DNA of 55,315 bases, taken from assembly GCF_030766825.1 (NCBI RefSeq), contig NZ_JASFDV010000042.1, positions 1 through 55,315 of the forward strand, read 5' to 3'. A program made the position numbers and the translations under genes. The notes beneath the pieces were generated by a model. It saw only the letters and a list, made by a program, of their open reading frames with translations. It made no database searches and had not been told where the DNA came from. This DNA comes from Nocardiopsis sp. CC223A. Lineage in GTDB: Bacteria; Actinomycetota; Actinomycetes; Streptosporangiales; Streptosporangiaceae. This document shows positions 32,485 through 43,000 of the stretch, one piece after another; within the stretch, counting starts at the first letter, position 1, and every line of letters starts with the position of its first letter.

Positions 32485-34998
32485 TCACCTGCGGTTGAGC
32501 TGCCAGGCTCGGCAGGTCGCATGGAACCAGGCCAGTACCTCGCGAACCTCGGCCGCACCGCTGCCCAGAAGCGCTTCCAAGGGGAAGCTGGGCCTTCGGC
32601 TCACCGCGTTTTCGGGCAGGTCGATCCTGGAGACGTTGTTCAGACGCTTCAGCAGCTCTCGGCGCATTTCTTCGTTGTCGAACGGAGGACGTCGGGCCAG
32701 ATGCTGGAACACCACCTCGGCGACTCCGGATACCGGATAGAAGACCAGGGCCCAGCGTTCCCCCCTGGAGGTCTCCCGCCCCCACATGGTCAGGGAACAG
32801 CTGGTCTCCTGTCCGTCGCCCCAGGAGAAGAAACCGCCCAGTTCCTCCCACTCACGCAGGAGGAACTCCACCTGCTGGGCGACCAGGGGGGAACGGTGCT
32901 CGTTGAGCAGAGCGAGGAAACGTTCCCTGCGGCTCTGGCTCGGATCCACATCCAGTCCGAAGAGCTGGGCCAGCTCCTCCGAGGAGAGGCGCTGTCCCGG
33001 CAGTGGCCGTCCGTCGGGGTGGAAGCCGAGACCTTCCTTGACGAGTTTGTGCTGCGACAGGTGGGACCCGATGGTCGACTCCCCCTTGCTGTTGAACACC
33101 CGGTGGGCGTTGGGGACGCCCGGATGGTCACGGAGGAAGGAGGAGACGGCGATGGGCGCGGTCCCGGCCACTTGTGCGATGGCCTGGCACGTCGTCCACC
33201 GTCCCGCCGGGATCATGGCGGTGACCTGGCTGATGGGTTCGGTGCTGAACAGGGTCTCCTCGGTCATGGAGACCGACCGGCGGGGTGACGGCCACACCGT
33301 TATGGCCCGCTCGGCCAGGCGGCGGCTCCGCTCCTCGATCTCCGGCCTTCCCCAGCTCGCGGCGTCGGCGATCTCCCGGTTCATGCGCAGAGCGCTGGCC
33401 GCGTAGATCTGCTGCTTGCGTTCGATCATGTGGTTCGGCAGCGCGGTGCCGTCCGGCACCATCACGAGATTGCCCAGGGTGTGGCTGAGCCGTTCCTGGA
33501 GCTCTTTGCCGGTCTCACCCTGATCCGCCTGGTCTGCCAGCAGTCCGTCCCAGGAAGGGGTGAGCCTGCCCGGCATGACGTGTTCGATGGCCATTTTCAC
33601 CGTGGGGAATCCGGCCTGTCCCGGGGGCGCGTAGGTCTCTTCGAGCCGGCGCATGATGTACAGGCGTTGGTGGCTGCGCCCGGTCCAGTAGAAGCTGCCC
33701 GTCATGATGATGCCGGTGACCTCGTCGTCGGAAGGCCAGCGGAGCCGTGGATTGGACAGGTATCGGTGAACGAACTCGTCCACAGGCTCTCCCGGCACGA
33801 GTTTCGCCGGCGCACGAAGGAAAGCGATGTTGAGCCCCTGCGCGTGGATGCGGACGAGCATGCGCCGGACCAGGTAGCTCTCGATATGGCCCAGAGCGCG
33901 TTCCACCTGTTCGGTGGAGGCATGCCCTTCATCGCGCAGCACCATGAGTTTCAGGGCCAGTGGCCGGTAGATGGTGTTGCCCCACTCGGCGAGCCGGGTC
34001 AGCGCGGTGCGCAGCCCGGGGTCGTCCTCGTGCTCCGGTTCCACGATGCGCAGGAGCAGCCCGCCCAGATGCCGCAGCTCTTCCAGTTCCTCCCGGACGG
34101 CCTGTTCTCCGCCGGCCCGGGCGATCTTTTCGAGACGCTGCTGCTGCGTGCGGTAGACCTCCCGCTGCTTGGCGTTCTCGTCGCCGCGCAGCACGAGGTC
34201 CAGCCAGGCCAGCACCTCCAGGTTCTCTGGCCCCAGCTCCGCCTGCATGGGCAGCCAGACCTCGTCGTACACCTCCTGGCCGGTCTCGGGGAGCAGCATG
34301 AAGATGTAGTTGCGCAGCAGGTCGGTCTGGCTGAGGCTCTTGCCGGTGTTGTTCAGCGACTCGAAGATGCGGAAGACGTTGTCACTCCGGTCCGCCTGGA
34401 TCTCGACCAGACTCAGACCGCGTCCGATGGTCGCTTCGAGGGCCAGCAGCTCCTCAGCCGAATAGGAGCGGATCCTCCCGGCGAAGTAGTTGTAGGAGTA
34501 ACCGACCCGGTCGCTGCCGCCGGCCTCGGCACCGCCGTCGATGATCGCCCGGAAGGCCGCCAGGTCGGACTGGGTGGGCAGGACCCGGTACCGGTCCAGC
34601 CGCTTCTTGTACTGGTTGACGAGGTAGGTGTTGTGGATCCGGTCGGCCTCCCCCGCCTCCTCGGCCTCGTCGGACTGTAGAACGCGCAGGCGATCGCGTA
34701 TGGCCGCGAAAGCGATGGTGAGCGTGGTCAGCCGCTGCTGTCCGTCGATCAGCAGCCAACGGGTCAGGTCGCTGGCCGCCATGGTCGCCGGAGCCAGGAC
34801 CACCGACCCCAGGAAGTGTCCGGTCGCCGCGGCCCAGGGGGAATCCGAGTTCTCCCCCTCGGCCATCTGCTCGGTGATGTCGTTCCAGAGCTGCTGGAGT
34901 TCTTTCTTGCCCCACGAGTAGGGGCGCTGGTACAGGGGAACCTGGAACTGCTTGGTCCCTTCGACCATCTTCTGGAATGTGGTCTCGTAAGCCTTCAT
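32485..34998 (-). CDS. DUF262/DUF1524 endonuclease fused to an alkyltransferase-like (ATL/MGMT) domain
   Basis: An 837-aa second GmrSD-like protein, clearly different from its neighbour. IDGQQRLTT is at 84-92 and IFESLNNTGKSLSQTDLLRN continues DUF262. AIEHVMPGRL and LSHTLGNLVMVPDGTALPNH belong to DUF1524. After this, PAGRWTTCQAIAQVAGTAPI and FLRDHPGVPNAHRVFNSKGE look like the DNA-binding helix-turn-helix of MGMT/ATL proteins, with the P-C-H-R alkyl-acceptor cysteine replaced (N-A-H-R). ATL-type domains flip out and sense damaged bases, so this domain could read a DNA modification. The C-terminal about 130 residues are unassigned. It begins 38 bp after the helicase gene. Confidence 0.88.
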   Translation of the reverse strand: MKAYETTFQKMVEGTKQFQVPLYQRPYSWGKKELQQLWNDITEQMAEGENSDSPWAAATGHFLGSVVLAPATMAASDLTRWLLIDGQQRLTTLTIAFAAIRDRLRVLQSDEAEEAGEADRIHNTYLVNQYKKRLDRYRVLPTQSDLAAFRAIIDGGAEAGGSDRVGYSYNYFAGRIRSYSAEELLALEATIGRGLSLVEIQADRSDNVFRIFESLNNTGKSLSQTDLLRNYIFMLLPETGQEVYDEVWLPMQAELGPENLEVLAWLDLVLRGDENAKQREVYRTQQQRLEKIARAGGEQAVREELEELRHLGGLLLRIVEPEHEDDPGLRTALTRLAEWGNTIYRPLALKLMVLRDEGHASTEQVERALGHIESYLVRRMLVRIHAQGLNIAFLRAPAKLVPGEPVDEFVHRYLSNPRLRWPSDDEVTGIIMTGSFYWTGRSHQRLYIMRRLEETYAPPGQAGFPTVKMAIEHVMPGRLTPSWDGLLADQADQGETGKELQERLSHTLGNLVMVPDGTALPNHMIERKQQIYAASALRMNREIADAASWGRPEIEERSRRLAERAITVWPSPRRSVSMTEETLFSTEPISQVTAMIPAGRWTTCQAIAQVAGTAPIAVSSFLRDHPGVPNAHRVFNSKGESTIGSHLSQHKLVKEGLGFHPDGRPLPGQRLSSEELAQLFGLDVDPSQSRRERFLALLNEHRSPLVAQQVEFLLREWEELGGFFSWGDGQETSCSLTMWGRETSRGERWALVFYPVSGVAEVVFQHLARRPPFDNEEMRRELLKRLNNVSRIDLPENAVSRRPSFPLEALLGSGAAEVREVLAWFHATCRAWQLNRR

Positions 34999-35036
34999 GC
35001 CTCGGCAATCTGTGATGGTTCGACCAGAGGAAGGGG

Positions 35037-37175
35037 TTATTTCGGCAGGAACGGGCTGGGCTCGCCGGAATAGGACACGTACAAGGCGTCCCGTGCCCGG
35101 GTGCAGGCGACGAACAGCAGGTTGCGCTCACGCTGTAGATCGTGGGCGTGCGCGACCGGATCCTCGGAGACATCGGTGATCTGCGACTTCAGGGGAAGGT
35201 GCTCCCTGCCTGCGGCGACCACCGCCACACACCGGAATTCCAGCCCCTTCATCGAGTGCATGGTGCCCACACGCACCCCGGAGTCCTGAGCCAGGCCGCA
35301 GATGCCGATCCCTTGGGCCTCCAGGGCCCTCTTGGCCTGCCGTACCAGGGTCTCCGTACGAGCGGTCACCGCGATCGTGTTGGGCTCCACCCCCTCGCGC
35401 AGCCACCCCGAGACCACCTGTACGAGTTCGGCCGCCTCGGCTTCGGCCGAGGGGTGGGCGCGCACGACCGGCTCGCGCCCGTGCAGAGGTGAGGTGTAGT
35501 CCGCCAGGTGCGATCGCGTTCCGTCGAAGCCCTCCACCGGCGCCGTGCCCAGCACGCGCACGGCCCAGGAGAGGGTTTCCTGCGTACTGCGGTAGCTCAC
35601 GGTCAGCCGGTGGCCGCGGCCGCGTACGTTGATGCCGACGGCCGCCATGGACACCCGGTGATCGTAGATGCGCTGGTGCGGGTCGCCTGCGATGAACAGG
35701 TCGTCCGGCCCCTCGGGGGCCAGCGCGCGCACCAGCCGCCACTTGGCCGGATGCAGGTCCTGGGACTCGTCCACCACGACGTGCCGGTAGGGGCGCTCCC
35801 CGGTCCGGTCGAGGATGTCGGCGGCCTCCGCGGCCAGCCACGTGAACGTCCACTGCCCGGCCGCGCGCATCTCCTCGGTGGCGGCCAGGACCGCCTGCCA
35901 GATCCGGCGCTTCCGGTCCGGGTTCAACCGCAGGCCCCGCCCGCGTCCGCGCCGACGGGCCTCCAGGTAGTCGCGTTCGGTGCGCAGGTTCTGCGCGAGG
36001 ATGACGTGCTCCCATTCCTCCAGGAGGAACCGTCCGGAGACTCCTGCGTCCTCGGCGTGGCGAGTCCACAGGGCGGAGAGCTCGGGCATGCGCGGGAAGT
36101 GCAGTCTTCCGTGTACCTGTCGCGCCACCTGGTGGGCGATCTTGTCCAGGTTGCGCACGTCGACGAGGGAGCGGCGCCGTTCGTCCTGGACGAGCAGCTC
36201 CAACTGGCTGCGCAGGGCGGCGTCGAGCGTCGTGGTGAAGGTGGTGAGCAGGATCGGCGGTCCGGGGCTGGGACCGTCCTGGCCGCCCACAGGTAGCGGC
36301 TCGTCCTCGGGAATGTAGCGCCTGGCCAGATGGTCGACCCGGTGCAGCGCGGTCACTGTTTTTCCGGTGCCCGCACCGCCGGTCACCATGGCCGGCCCCG
36401 CGTAGTGGTCCCGCCGTGCGATGCGCTCCTGACGGGGGTGCAGGAAGGTCCGCCACACGTCGAAGGGGTGCGCCAGCAGGTCCCGGAGCTCTTCGGGTCC
36501 CTCCACGAACACCGCCTGGGTCGGCGTGCGGCGGATCGCCGTGACCAGGTCGTCGGGGTCGACGTCCTCCGCCGCGACCTCTTCCACCAGGTCCCGGCTC
36601 AGCAGGGACCAGACCTCTTCGGGAGTCATCCCCGACGCCAGTGCGGTCAGGGCGTCGTGCTGGGCGCGCGGCATCATGGGCCCGAGCGCGTCGAGGTGGC
36701 TCTCGTCCGGCAGGAGACGGGCGATGCGGACGATGCCCTCGTCGATGCCGAGCTGGGTGAAGTGCTTGTCGGGCACGCCCTGGAACAGGGTGGTGTCGGA
36801 AGCGTCCGCAGCCTGTGTGAGCGTGGAACCCATGTGGTCCAGCCCCGACTCGTCCCGGAACTCCAGGACCCCCAGAACCTGGTTGACCGAGGGGCGTCGA
36901 CTCCGGATGTAACGGTAGGCCTCTTGGTGCGGGAGAACGGTGACGAGCACGAACGCCTCTTCGGAGTCCGGAGCCAGGACGACGCCCCGGTAGCCGAGAT
37001 TGATCCGCAACGTCCGCCAGCGCGGGTCGCGGGCGTCGGTCGGCTTTTCCAGATGTCCGCCGGCGTAATAGGTGGCGGCGAACTTGTCGAGGGCTTCGTC
37101 GACGGCCTTTTGTAGCTTTTTCTCCAGGTTCGCGTAGGTACTGAGGAAATCCTGGGCGATCGCGAGCTTAGGCAA
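35037..37175 (-). CDS. UvrD/Rep-type superfamily I helicase with RelE-like N-terminal domain
   Basis: A 712-aa protein. Residues 1-95 resemble a RelE/ParE-type fold (YANLEKKLQKAVDEALDKFA, DPRWRTLRINLGYRGVVLAP, VTVLPHQEAYRYIRSRR). The helicase core starts near residue 260 with GGAGTGKTVTALHRVDHLAR (Walker A), then HVVVDESQDLHPAKW (motif II), LFIAGDPHQRIYDHR (motif III), LTVSYRST (motif IV), VGTMHSMKGLEF (motif V) and RNLLFVACTRARDALYVSYS (motif VI). It starts with TTG preceded by GGAAAGG. Its place between a DUF6119 gene and the DUF262 nuclease points to anti-phage defence, but a DNA-repair role cannot be excluded. Confidence 0.9.
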   Translation of the reverse strand: MPKLAIAQDFLSTYANLEKKLQKAVDEALDKFAATYYAGGHLEKPTDARDPRWRTLRINLGYRGVVLAPDSEEAFVLVTVLPHQEAYRYIRSRRPSVNQVLGVLEFRDESGLDHMGSTLTQAADASDTTLFQGVPDKHFTQLGIDEGIVRIARLLPDESHLDALGPMMPRAQHDALTALASGMTPEEVWSLLSRDLVEEVAAEDVDPDDLVTAIRRTPTQAVFVEGPEELRDLLAHPFDVWRTFLHPRQERIARRDHYAGPAMVTGGAGTGKTVTALHRVDHLARRYIPEDEPLPVGGQDGPSPGPPILLTTFTTTLDAALRSQLELLVQDERRRSLVDVRNLDKIAHQVARQVHGRLHFPRMPELSALWTRHAEDAGVSGRFLLEEWEHVILAQNLRTERDYLEARRRGRGRGLRLNPDRKRRIWQAVLAATEEMRAAGQWTFTWLAAEAADILDRTGERPYRHVVVDESQDLHPAKWRLVRALAPEGPDDLFIAGDPHQRIYDHRVSMAAVGINVRGRGHRLTVSYRSTQETLSWAVRVLGTAPVEGFDGTRSHLADYTSPLHGREPVVRAHPSAEAEAAELVQVVSGWLREGVEPNTIAVTARTETLVRQAKRALEAQGIGICGLAQDSGVRVGTMHSMKGLEFRCVAVVAAGREHLPLKSQITDVSEDPVAHAHDLQRERNLLFVACTRARDALYVSYSGEPSPFLPK

Positions 37176-37394
37176 GGGAACCTTTCCGGGACAGGGGGTG
37201 GAGGGAGGGGCGTCCTTGACCGGGTTCGGGCCTCCAGAATATGGAGGATCACCTCACCTCGGGCCGGGAATACGGCACCGGGTACCGGATTTTGCCGCCG
37301 CGGCCGGATCCGGCCAACCCGGTCCGCCTCCCGGTGTTCAGAGGGTGCGCGGACCGTTCGGGAAGCGCCGTCCGACGGGCAGCGGCCACCGGTT

Positions 37395-39047
37395 TCACCG
37401 GCCGATGGAGACGACTTCGAGCCGCGCCCCCAGGCCCTTGAGCACGTTGTCGGTATGGAGCAGAGAGATCTGGGCGAAGGAGAAGAGGGAATCCGCGGTG
37501 ACCGGTTCCCCCTCCTTGAGGAGGATGCCCAGGACCACCGTCGGCTCCCGGAAATCCCGTGCGGGATGCCCGGGGGCGATCTCGTCGAGTTTCGCGATGA
37601 ACTTCCGCCGCGCCCCGGTGTCGTATTTCAGCGTCTCGACGCACATCCTCGCCTGGGCGAAGAGGTGATTCAGCGGAGCGGTACCACTCGGCGCCTTCTT
37701 GATGTGGATGAGCTGGCCGTCGGGCCCGAGCAGGTCGCAGACCTCCCAGCCGCCGCCGTGGAGCCGTGCGGTGTGCACGTTCTTCTTGTCGAGGAGCACG
37801 TAGCCCGCCCGCGCCGCGACGCGCTTCTCGTTGTAGGGTCCTTCGCCCTCTCCCTTCGGCCAGGGCGGCAGGGTGATACGGCTGGGCCGGGCGAGGAGTT
37901 CGGTGACCCGGCGCTTCACGGTCGCCAGGTACTCGGCGCCCACCTCGTACCACTTCCCCTGCCAGAGGAAGTAGTGGGCGCCCTCTTCGACGACCTCGGC
38001 GGTGAGCCAGCGCCCGGCGGACACGTTCCCGCTGATCACCTCTTCGGCGTCGGAGTCGGCGAACATCTGGACCTTGCCCTTGCGGAGGGTCTCCAGCCGC
38101 TCTCCAGGGGCGCAGGAGGAGACGGGGCCGAGTAGGGTCTGCGCGTCGAGCTCGGGGACGGTCCGCGTGCGCCGCGCAACCCTGACCCGGAAGGTCTCGG
38201 CCGAGTCGAACCCCTCACGGCACTCGGAGGGCACGGCCAGGCCGACGCGGCCGGGGACCCCGGTGCCCAGCATCTCGTCCAGCCGCGCGTCCAGGCCCTG
38301 AGCCAGATCCGATACCGCCTCCAGAGGGCGGACCTGGGTGATGAAGTCGAACTCGGGCAGGGGGTCGTCCCGCTCGCACACCTCCTCGATCGCGAGCAGG
38401 TCGTTCATCAGGTCTTCCGGTGTCCGGCCCAGGCGCAGTTTGACCGATCGGTCATTGCCGGTGATGTGCGCACCGGCGGCGTCGCCACCGGTGTACGTCA
38501 ATGGAATCCCCCTGACCTTTCCGGCGATGTGGCTGACGATCTCGCCGAACTCCTCGATGCCGAAACCGCGGATGTGCTCCCCGGAGGTCACGGAGTTCTC
38601 GTCGCTGCGGCCGCGCGCGTCCATGATCTGACGGCGGACCTTGGTGACACGGTCCTTCTCCAGGCAGCGCACGGCGAAGTGGATACCGAAGCCGGGGTCG
38701 ATGCGCGCGGGTTCGATCATGAGGTGGCCCATGCCGTGGCCGAGCGCGTAGATGTGCTTCTCCGTGCGGACGATCAGCAGGCCGAAGGCGGTGTGGTTCT
38801 CCTCGTTCACCGCCAACCCGGTGAGGTCGGCGAGGGCCTGGCACCAGTCGGCGGGGCCGGGGGCGGTGGTTCCGGTGACCAGCAGACCCCGCAGGGGTCC
38901 CTGCCGGACCGGGCGGGCCCGGAACCCCTCCTGGTCCAGGTAGCGGGGGCGGATCAGGGAGCGAAGGTCCGGGTCTCCGTCGTCCGTGAGGCGGTAGAGG
39001 GAGGTCTTGCGGGTGGTGGGCGGTTTCTTGCTCGTGCGGTCGGCCAT
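37395..39047 (-). CDS. DUF6119 (TIGR04141) family protein
   Basis: A 550-aa protein of the sporadically distributed TIGR04141/DUF6119 family. Recognisable parts are YALGHGMGHLMIEPARIDPG, FGIHFAVRCLEKDRVTKVRR and the C-terminal LLDKKNVHTARLHGGGWEVC, DLLGPDGQLIHIKKAPSGTA and PLNHLFAQARMCVETL. The function of the family is not established. It is patchily distributed and tends to occur in defence islands and mobile regions, as here. GTGAGGAC lies about 10 nt before the chosen ATG, and an ATG 18 nt further upstream is less well placed. Confidence 0.85.
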   Translation of the reverse strand: MADRTSKKPPTTRKTSLYRLTDDGDPDLRSLIRPRYLDQEGFRARPVRQGPLRGLLVTGTTAPGPADWCQALADLTGLAVNEENHTAFGLLIVRTEKHIYALGHGMGHLMIEPARIDPGFGIHFAVRCLEKDRVTKVRRQIMDARGRSDENSVTSGEHIRGFGIEEFGEIVSHIAGKVRGIPLTYTGGDAAGAHITGNDRSVKLRLGRTPEDLMNDLLAIEEVCERDDPLPEFDFITQVRPLEAVSDLAQGLDARLDEMLGTGVPGRVGLAVPSECREGFDSAETFRVRVARRTRTVPELDAQTLLGPVSSCAPGERLETLRKGKVQMFADSDAEEVISGNVSAGRWLTAEVVEEGAHYFLWQGKWYEVGAEYLATVKRRVTELLARPSRITLPPWPKGEGEGPYNEKRVAARAGYVLLDKKNVHTARLHGGGWEVCDLLGPDGQLIHIKKAPSGTAPLNHLFAQARMCVETLKYDTGARRKFIAKLDEIAPGHPARDFREPTVVLGILLKEGEPVTADSLFSFAQISLLHTDNVLKGLGARLEVVSIGR

Positions 39048-39130
39048 GGCGGTTCGGGTCCTCACAGCGGGAAGTTCCGGCGGAGCGGGGCGGTCGGCCT
39101 CCCCGGGGGAGGGCCGGTCCCCTACGTGGT

Positions 39131-39165
39131 CCGGGCCGGCGGGGCGCTCCGCCCCGCCGGCCCGG
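39131..39165. terminator. Stem-loop terminator after the lipoprotein gene
   Basis: 15-bp perfect arms (39131-39145, 39151-39165) with a GCTCC loop, 8 bp after the stop of the minus-strand lipoprotein gene. Confidence 0.8.
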
Positions 39166-39173
39166 AACGCGGA

Positions 39174-39773
39174 TCAGGCGACGTCGCCGACGAAGTAGAC
39201 GGTCTCGCGCACGTAGTCGTCCACCTCCTCCCAGTCGCTGAGCGTCAGCTCGACCTGGAGGTAGGACTCGTCCTCGGGCAGGGCGCAGCCGTAGCCGGCG
39301 GTGGCGGTGCGGCCGTCCATGACGGCGGAGGTGAAGCCGGTGCCGGTGTCGTCGGTGTAGACGTCCTCCGCGGTGCGGCCCTCCTCGCCGACCTGGCAGT
39401 ACACGGAGAGGTAGGTGAGGTCGACGGGGGCGCCGGTGGCGTTGTCGAACTGGATGTCGAAGTACACGTACGGGGTGTTCTCCGGCAGGTCCCACTCGCC
39501 GGTGACCCGGCGCTCGACGCCGTCCAGGCGGACGACGAGGCCGTCGGCGTAGGCGTACTCGGAGCCGAACTCCTCCTCGACCGCGCTGGGCGCCTCCTCC
39601 TCGGCGGGCTCGGCGGCCTCTTCCGGGGCGGTGGGGGACTCGGCGGGGTCCTGCTCCTGCGCGGGCTCCAGGTTCACGATCTGCTCCTCGTCGGGCGCGT
39701 CGGCGCAGCCGGTGGCCGGGGCGAGCAGGACCAGGGACAGAAGGCCGCCGAGGGCGGGCTTGAGGCTGTTCAC
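39174..39773 (-). CDS. Secreted lipoprotein (DUF4352-like)
   Basis: A 199-aa product. The signal peptide VNSLKPALGGLLSLVLLAPA ends in a lipobox-like A-T-G-C, so the mature protein is anchored by Cys in the membrane. A Glu/Pro-rich acidic linker (about 25-70) leads to a beta-rich domain with two cysteines (YLSVYCQVGEEGRTAEDVYT, TATAGYGCALPEDESYLQVE) reminiscent of DUF4352 immunoglobulin-like proteins. GGAGGAG lies 7 nt before the GTG start. It has terminators on both sides, so it is a separate unit inside the defence region and may be a bystander. Confidence 0.85.
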   Translation of the reverse strand: MNSLKPALGGLLSLVLLAPATGCADAPDEEQIVNLEPAQEQDPAESPTAPEEAAEPAEEEAPSAVEEEFGSEYAYADGLVVRLDGVERRVTGEWDLPENTPYVYFDIQFDNATGAPVDLTYLSVYCQVGEEGRTAEDVYTDDTGTGFTSAVMDGRTATAGYGCALPEDESYLQVELTLSDWEEVDDYVRETVYFVGDVA

Positions 39774-39988
39774 GGGGGGTCTCCTCCGTCGAAGGGAAGC
39801 GGCGGTCGCGGGCGACCGCGTTCGGAAGGCGGTGCGCCCCGGTCCGGGACGGGCCGGTGCGCGCTGGCGGAAACCAGCATGCGTCCCGAAAGGAGCTTTT
39901 GGGAACCTGAGGAGTCGACAAGGGGGGTTATCGGAAATTCTCGAAACCACAAGGAGGGTCGGCGCGTCACGGTGTCCCGCGCGCACGC

Positions 39989-40028
39989 GAAGGGGCCGGG
40001 GAACCGTCGACGGTTCCCCGGCCCCTTC
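39989..40028. terminator. 40-bp perfect palindrome, terminator of the hsd operon
   Basis: 20-bp arms without loop (39989-40008, 40009-40028), starting 22 bp after the hsdR stop. It forms an exceptionally stable hairpin on either strand. Confidence 0.85.
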
Positions 40029-40050
40029 CGGCCCGCTCCGGGCCGGTGGA

Positions 40051-43000
40051 TCAGCCCTTGGCGGCGGGCGCCCACTCGTTGGCGAAGGTCTCCATCTGCT
40101 TCAGGACGGAGTCGATCGCCTTCTTCTCCTGGTCCGGCGGGTAGTCGAACCTGGCCAGCAGGCGGCGCACCCGGTTGCGCAGCTTGGCGCGCACCGGCTC
40201 GCGGGAGAGCCAGTCGGTGCTCAGGTTCTTGCGGATGTCCTTGACCAGGGCGCGGGCGATGTCGGCGAGGGTGTCGTCGCCCATCACGTCCTTGGCGGTG
40301 CCGTGCGAGGCCACGGCGTCGTAGAAGGCCAGCTCGGCGTCGTTGAGCGGCGGGTCGAACAGCTCACCGCGCCGGGCCTCGGCCATGACGTCCCCGGCCA
40401 GGGAGAACAGCGCGGCCAGTGCCTCGGCGCTGGTGAGCTGCTCGCGCATGTAGCGCAGCATGAGCTTCTCCAGTTCCTCCGTGAAGCGCTCCCGGCTGAT
40501 GGCGTTGTGCCGGGTGACCTCGCGCATCTTCTGCTGGATGAGGCGGCGCAGCGCCTCGGCGGCCAGGTGGGGCGTCGCCGACTGCTGGAGGCGGTGCAGC
40601 TGCGCCTCGTTGAGGCGGGTGATGTCCAGCCGCCCCATGCCCGCCTCGGCGTAGAGGTCGGTGATCTCCTCGGCGTCCACCGCCGAGGCCGCCAACTGCG
40701 ACAGGTACATGCTGATCTCGGCGGGCAGGGCCTCGCCGCGGGCCTCCCGGTTGGCGGCCTCGATCTTCACCACCCAGGCGCGCAGCTCCACGAAGAAGGC
40801 GATGTCGCGGCGCCAGTGCTCCAGCTCCCTGAAGCGTTCGCTGATCTGCGAGCTCATCGAACACAGCTGGTAGAAGCGCTCCAGCCGGGTCGCGCTGGTG
40901 CGGAAGCGCTCCGACAGGGACTTGCCGTCACCGTCCTCGGGTTCGCGCCGGGCCGACGGGGACACCAGGTGGTCGGACACCAGTTGCAGGGTCCGTCTGC
41001 GTGCCCCCGCGTCGCCCGCGGCCAGGAGCCTGCGCCACTCGATCCCCGACAGCAGGCCGCAGAGGGTGTCGTACTCGTTGCGGACCTCGGTGATGGCGCG
41101 GTCGATGTCCCGGCCCAGGGTCTTGTCCTCCTGGTCGCGGGGGGAGTACTCCTCCAGCGCCCGGCGGAGGTTCTCCGACAGCGGGGCGTAGCCCACCAGC
41201 AGCCCGTCCTGCTTGTCGCGGAACCGGCGGTTGACGCGGGCCAGGGCCTGCATCAGGTTGGCGCCGCGCATGGGCCGGTCCATGTAGATGGTGTGGATCG
41301 GCGGCGCGTCGTACCCGGTCAGCAGCATGGAGTGGACGATGAGCAGCTGGAGTTCGTCGTCGGGGTCCTTGGCGCGGGCCTGGACGAGCTTGTGCTCGGA
41401 GGGCCGCATGGCGTGGGCCTTGAGTTCGGCGGGGTCGGAGGGGTCGCTGTGGAAGACCACCTTCATCACGCCCGTGTCGGGCCCGGTGCCCACCCAGTCC
41501 GGGCGCAGCTCGGCCAGGGCGTCGAACACCCGCACGCAGACCTCCCGGGTGGCGCACACCAGCATGGCCTTGCCCGGTCCGCCCAGGTAGGGGCGGACGA
41601 GCTTCGAGCGCTCCTCCCAGTGCTCGACCAGGTCCTCGGCGAGCTTGGCCACCCTGTCCGGGGCACCGTAGATGCTCGTCATCTTGAGTGCGGCCTTGAG
41701 GGCGCGGCGGCGCTCGGCGTCGTCCATGGCGGCGGTGAGCGTGTCCGCCTGGGCGTCGATGTCGGCGGGGTCGACGCCCTCGGGCAGGGAGATCTCGATG
41801 AGCCGGGGTTCGTGGTAGACGCGGACGGTCGCCCCGTCCTCGACCGCGCGGCGCAGGTCGTAGACGTCGATGTAGTCCTCGCCGGCGCCGAACACCTCGC
41901 GGGTGTTGGCGTCGGCCTTGGACAGCGGGGTGCCGGTGAAGGCGAGCAGGGTGGCGTGCGGGAGGGCGTCGCGAAGGTGCCGGGCGTAGCCGTCGAGGCT
42001 GTCGTAGTGGCTGCGGTGGGCCTCGTCGACGATGACGAGGATGTTGCGCCGGTCGGACAGCAGGGGGTGGTCGGCCCCGGACTCGCGCTCCTCCCTGGTG
42101 CGGCCGAACTTCTGGAGGGTGGTGAAGACGATCCCGCCGGTGTTGGTGTTGGTGAGTACCTCGCGCAGCTGCTGGCGGGTGTCGGCCTGGACGGGGTCGG
42201 TGCCCAGCAGGTCGCGGCTGGCCTGGAAGGTGCCCAGCAGCTGGTCGTCGAGGTCGTTGCGGTCGGTGACGACCAGGACGGTGGGGTTGTTGAGCGCGGG
42301 TTCGCGGGCGACCAGGCCGCTGAGGCAGACCATCTCCTCGGACTTGCCCGAGCCCTGGGTGTGCCAGACGACTCCCGCCTGGCCGTTGGTGCGCGAGGCG
42401 CGGACCACGGCCCTGAGGGCCTTGGTGACGGCGAAGTACTGGTGGGCCTTGGCGATGCGCTTGCCGTGTCGGCTGCCGCTGGTGGTGAAGTTGACGAAGT
42501 TGCGGGTGAGGTCGAGGAAGCGGGCGTGCTCGAACAGCCCGCGCAGGGCCAGGGCGAGGGGACCGGGGTCGTCGATCGGGTCGTACTCGAAGTCGGGACT
42601 GGTCGGCGGGTTGCCGTTCTCGTCCACGTTCCAGGGGGCGAAGTGCTCGAAGGGTGTGAACGGGGTCCCGTACTTGGCGGTGATGCCGTCGGAGACCAGG
42701 CACAGCACGTTGTAGCGGAAGGCCGCCGGGAACTCCTCGGCGTAGGTGCCGAGCTGGGCGTGGGCCCGGGCGAGGGTGGCGTGCGGGTCGGAGGCGTTCT
42801 TGAGCTCGACGACGGCGAGGGGGAGGCCGTTGACGTAGAGGACGACGTCGAAGCGGCGCTCGTGGTCGTCGTCGAGCAGGCGCACCTGGTTGGCGGCACG
42901 GAAGGTGTTGGCGTGCGGGTCGCGGAAATCGACGAGCCGGACGGTGGGGGAGTGCTCGGCGCCGAACTCGTCGGTGTAGGTGAGGCGGATGCCGGAGGTG

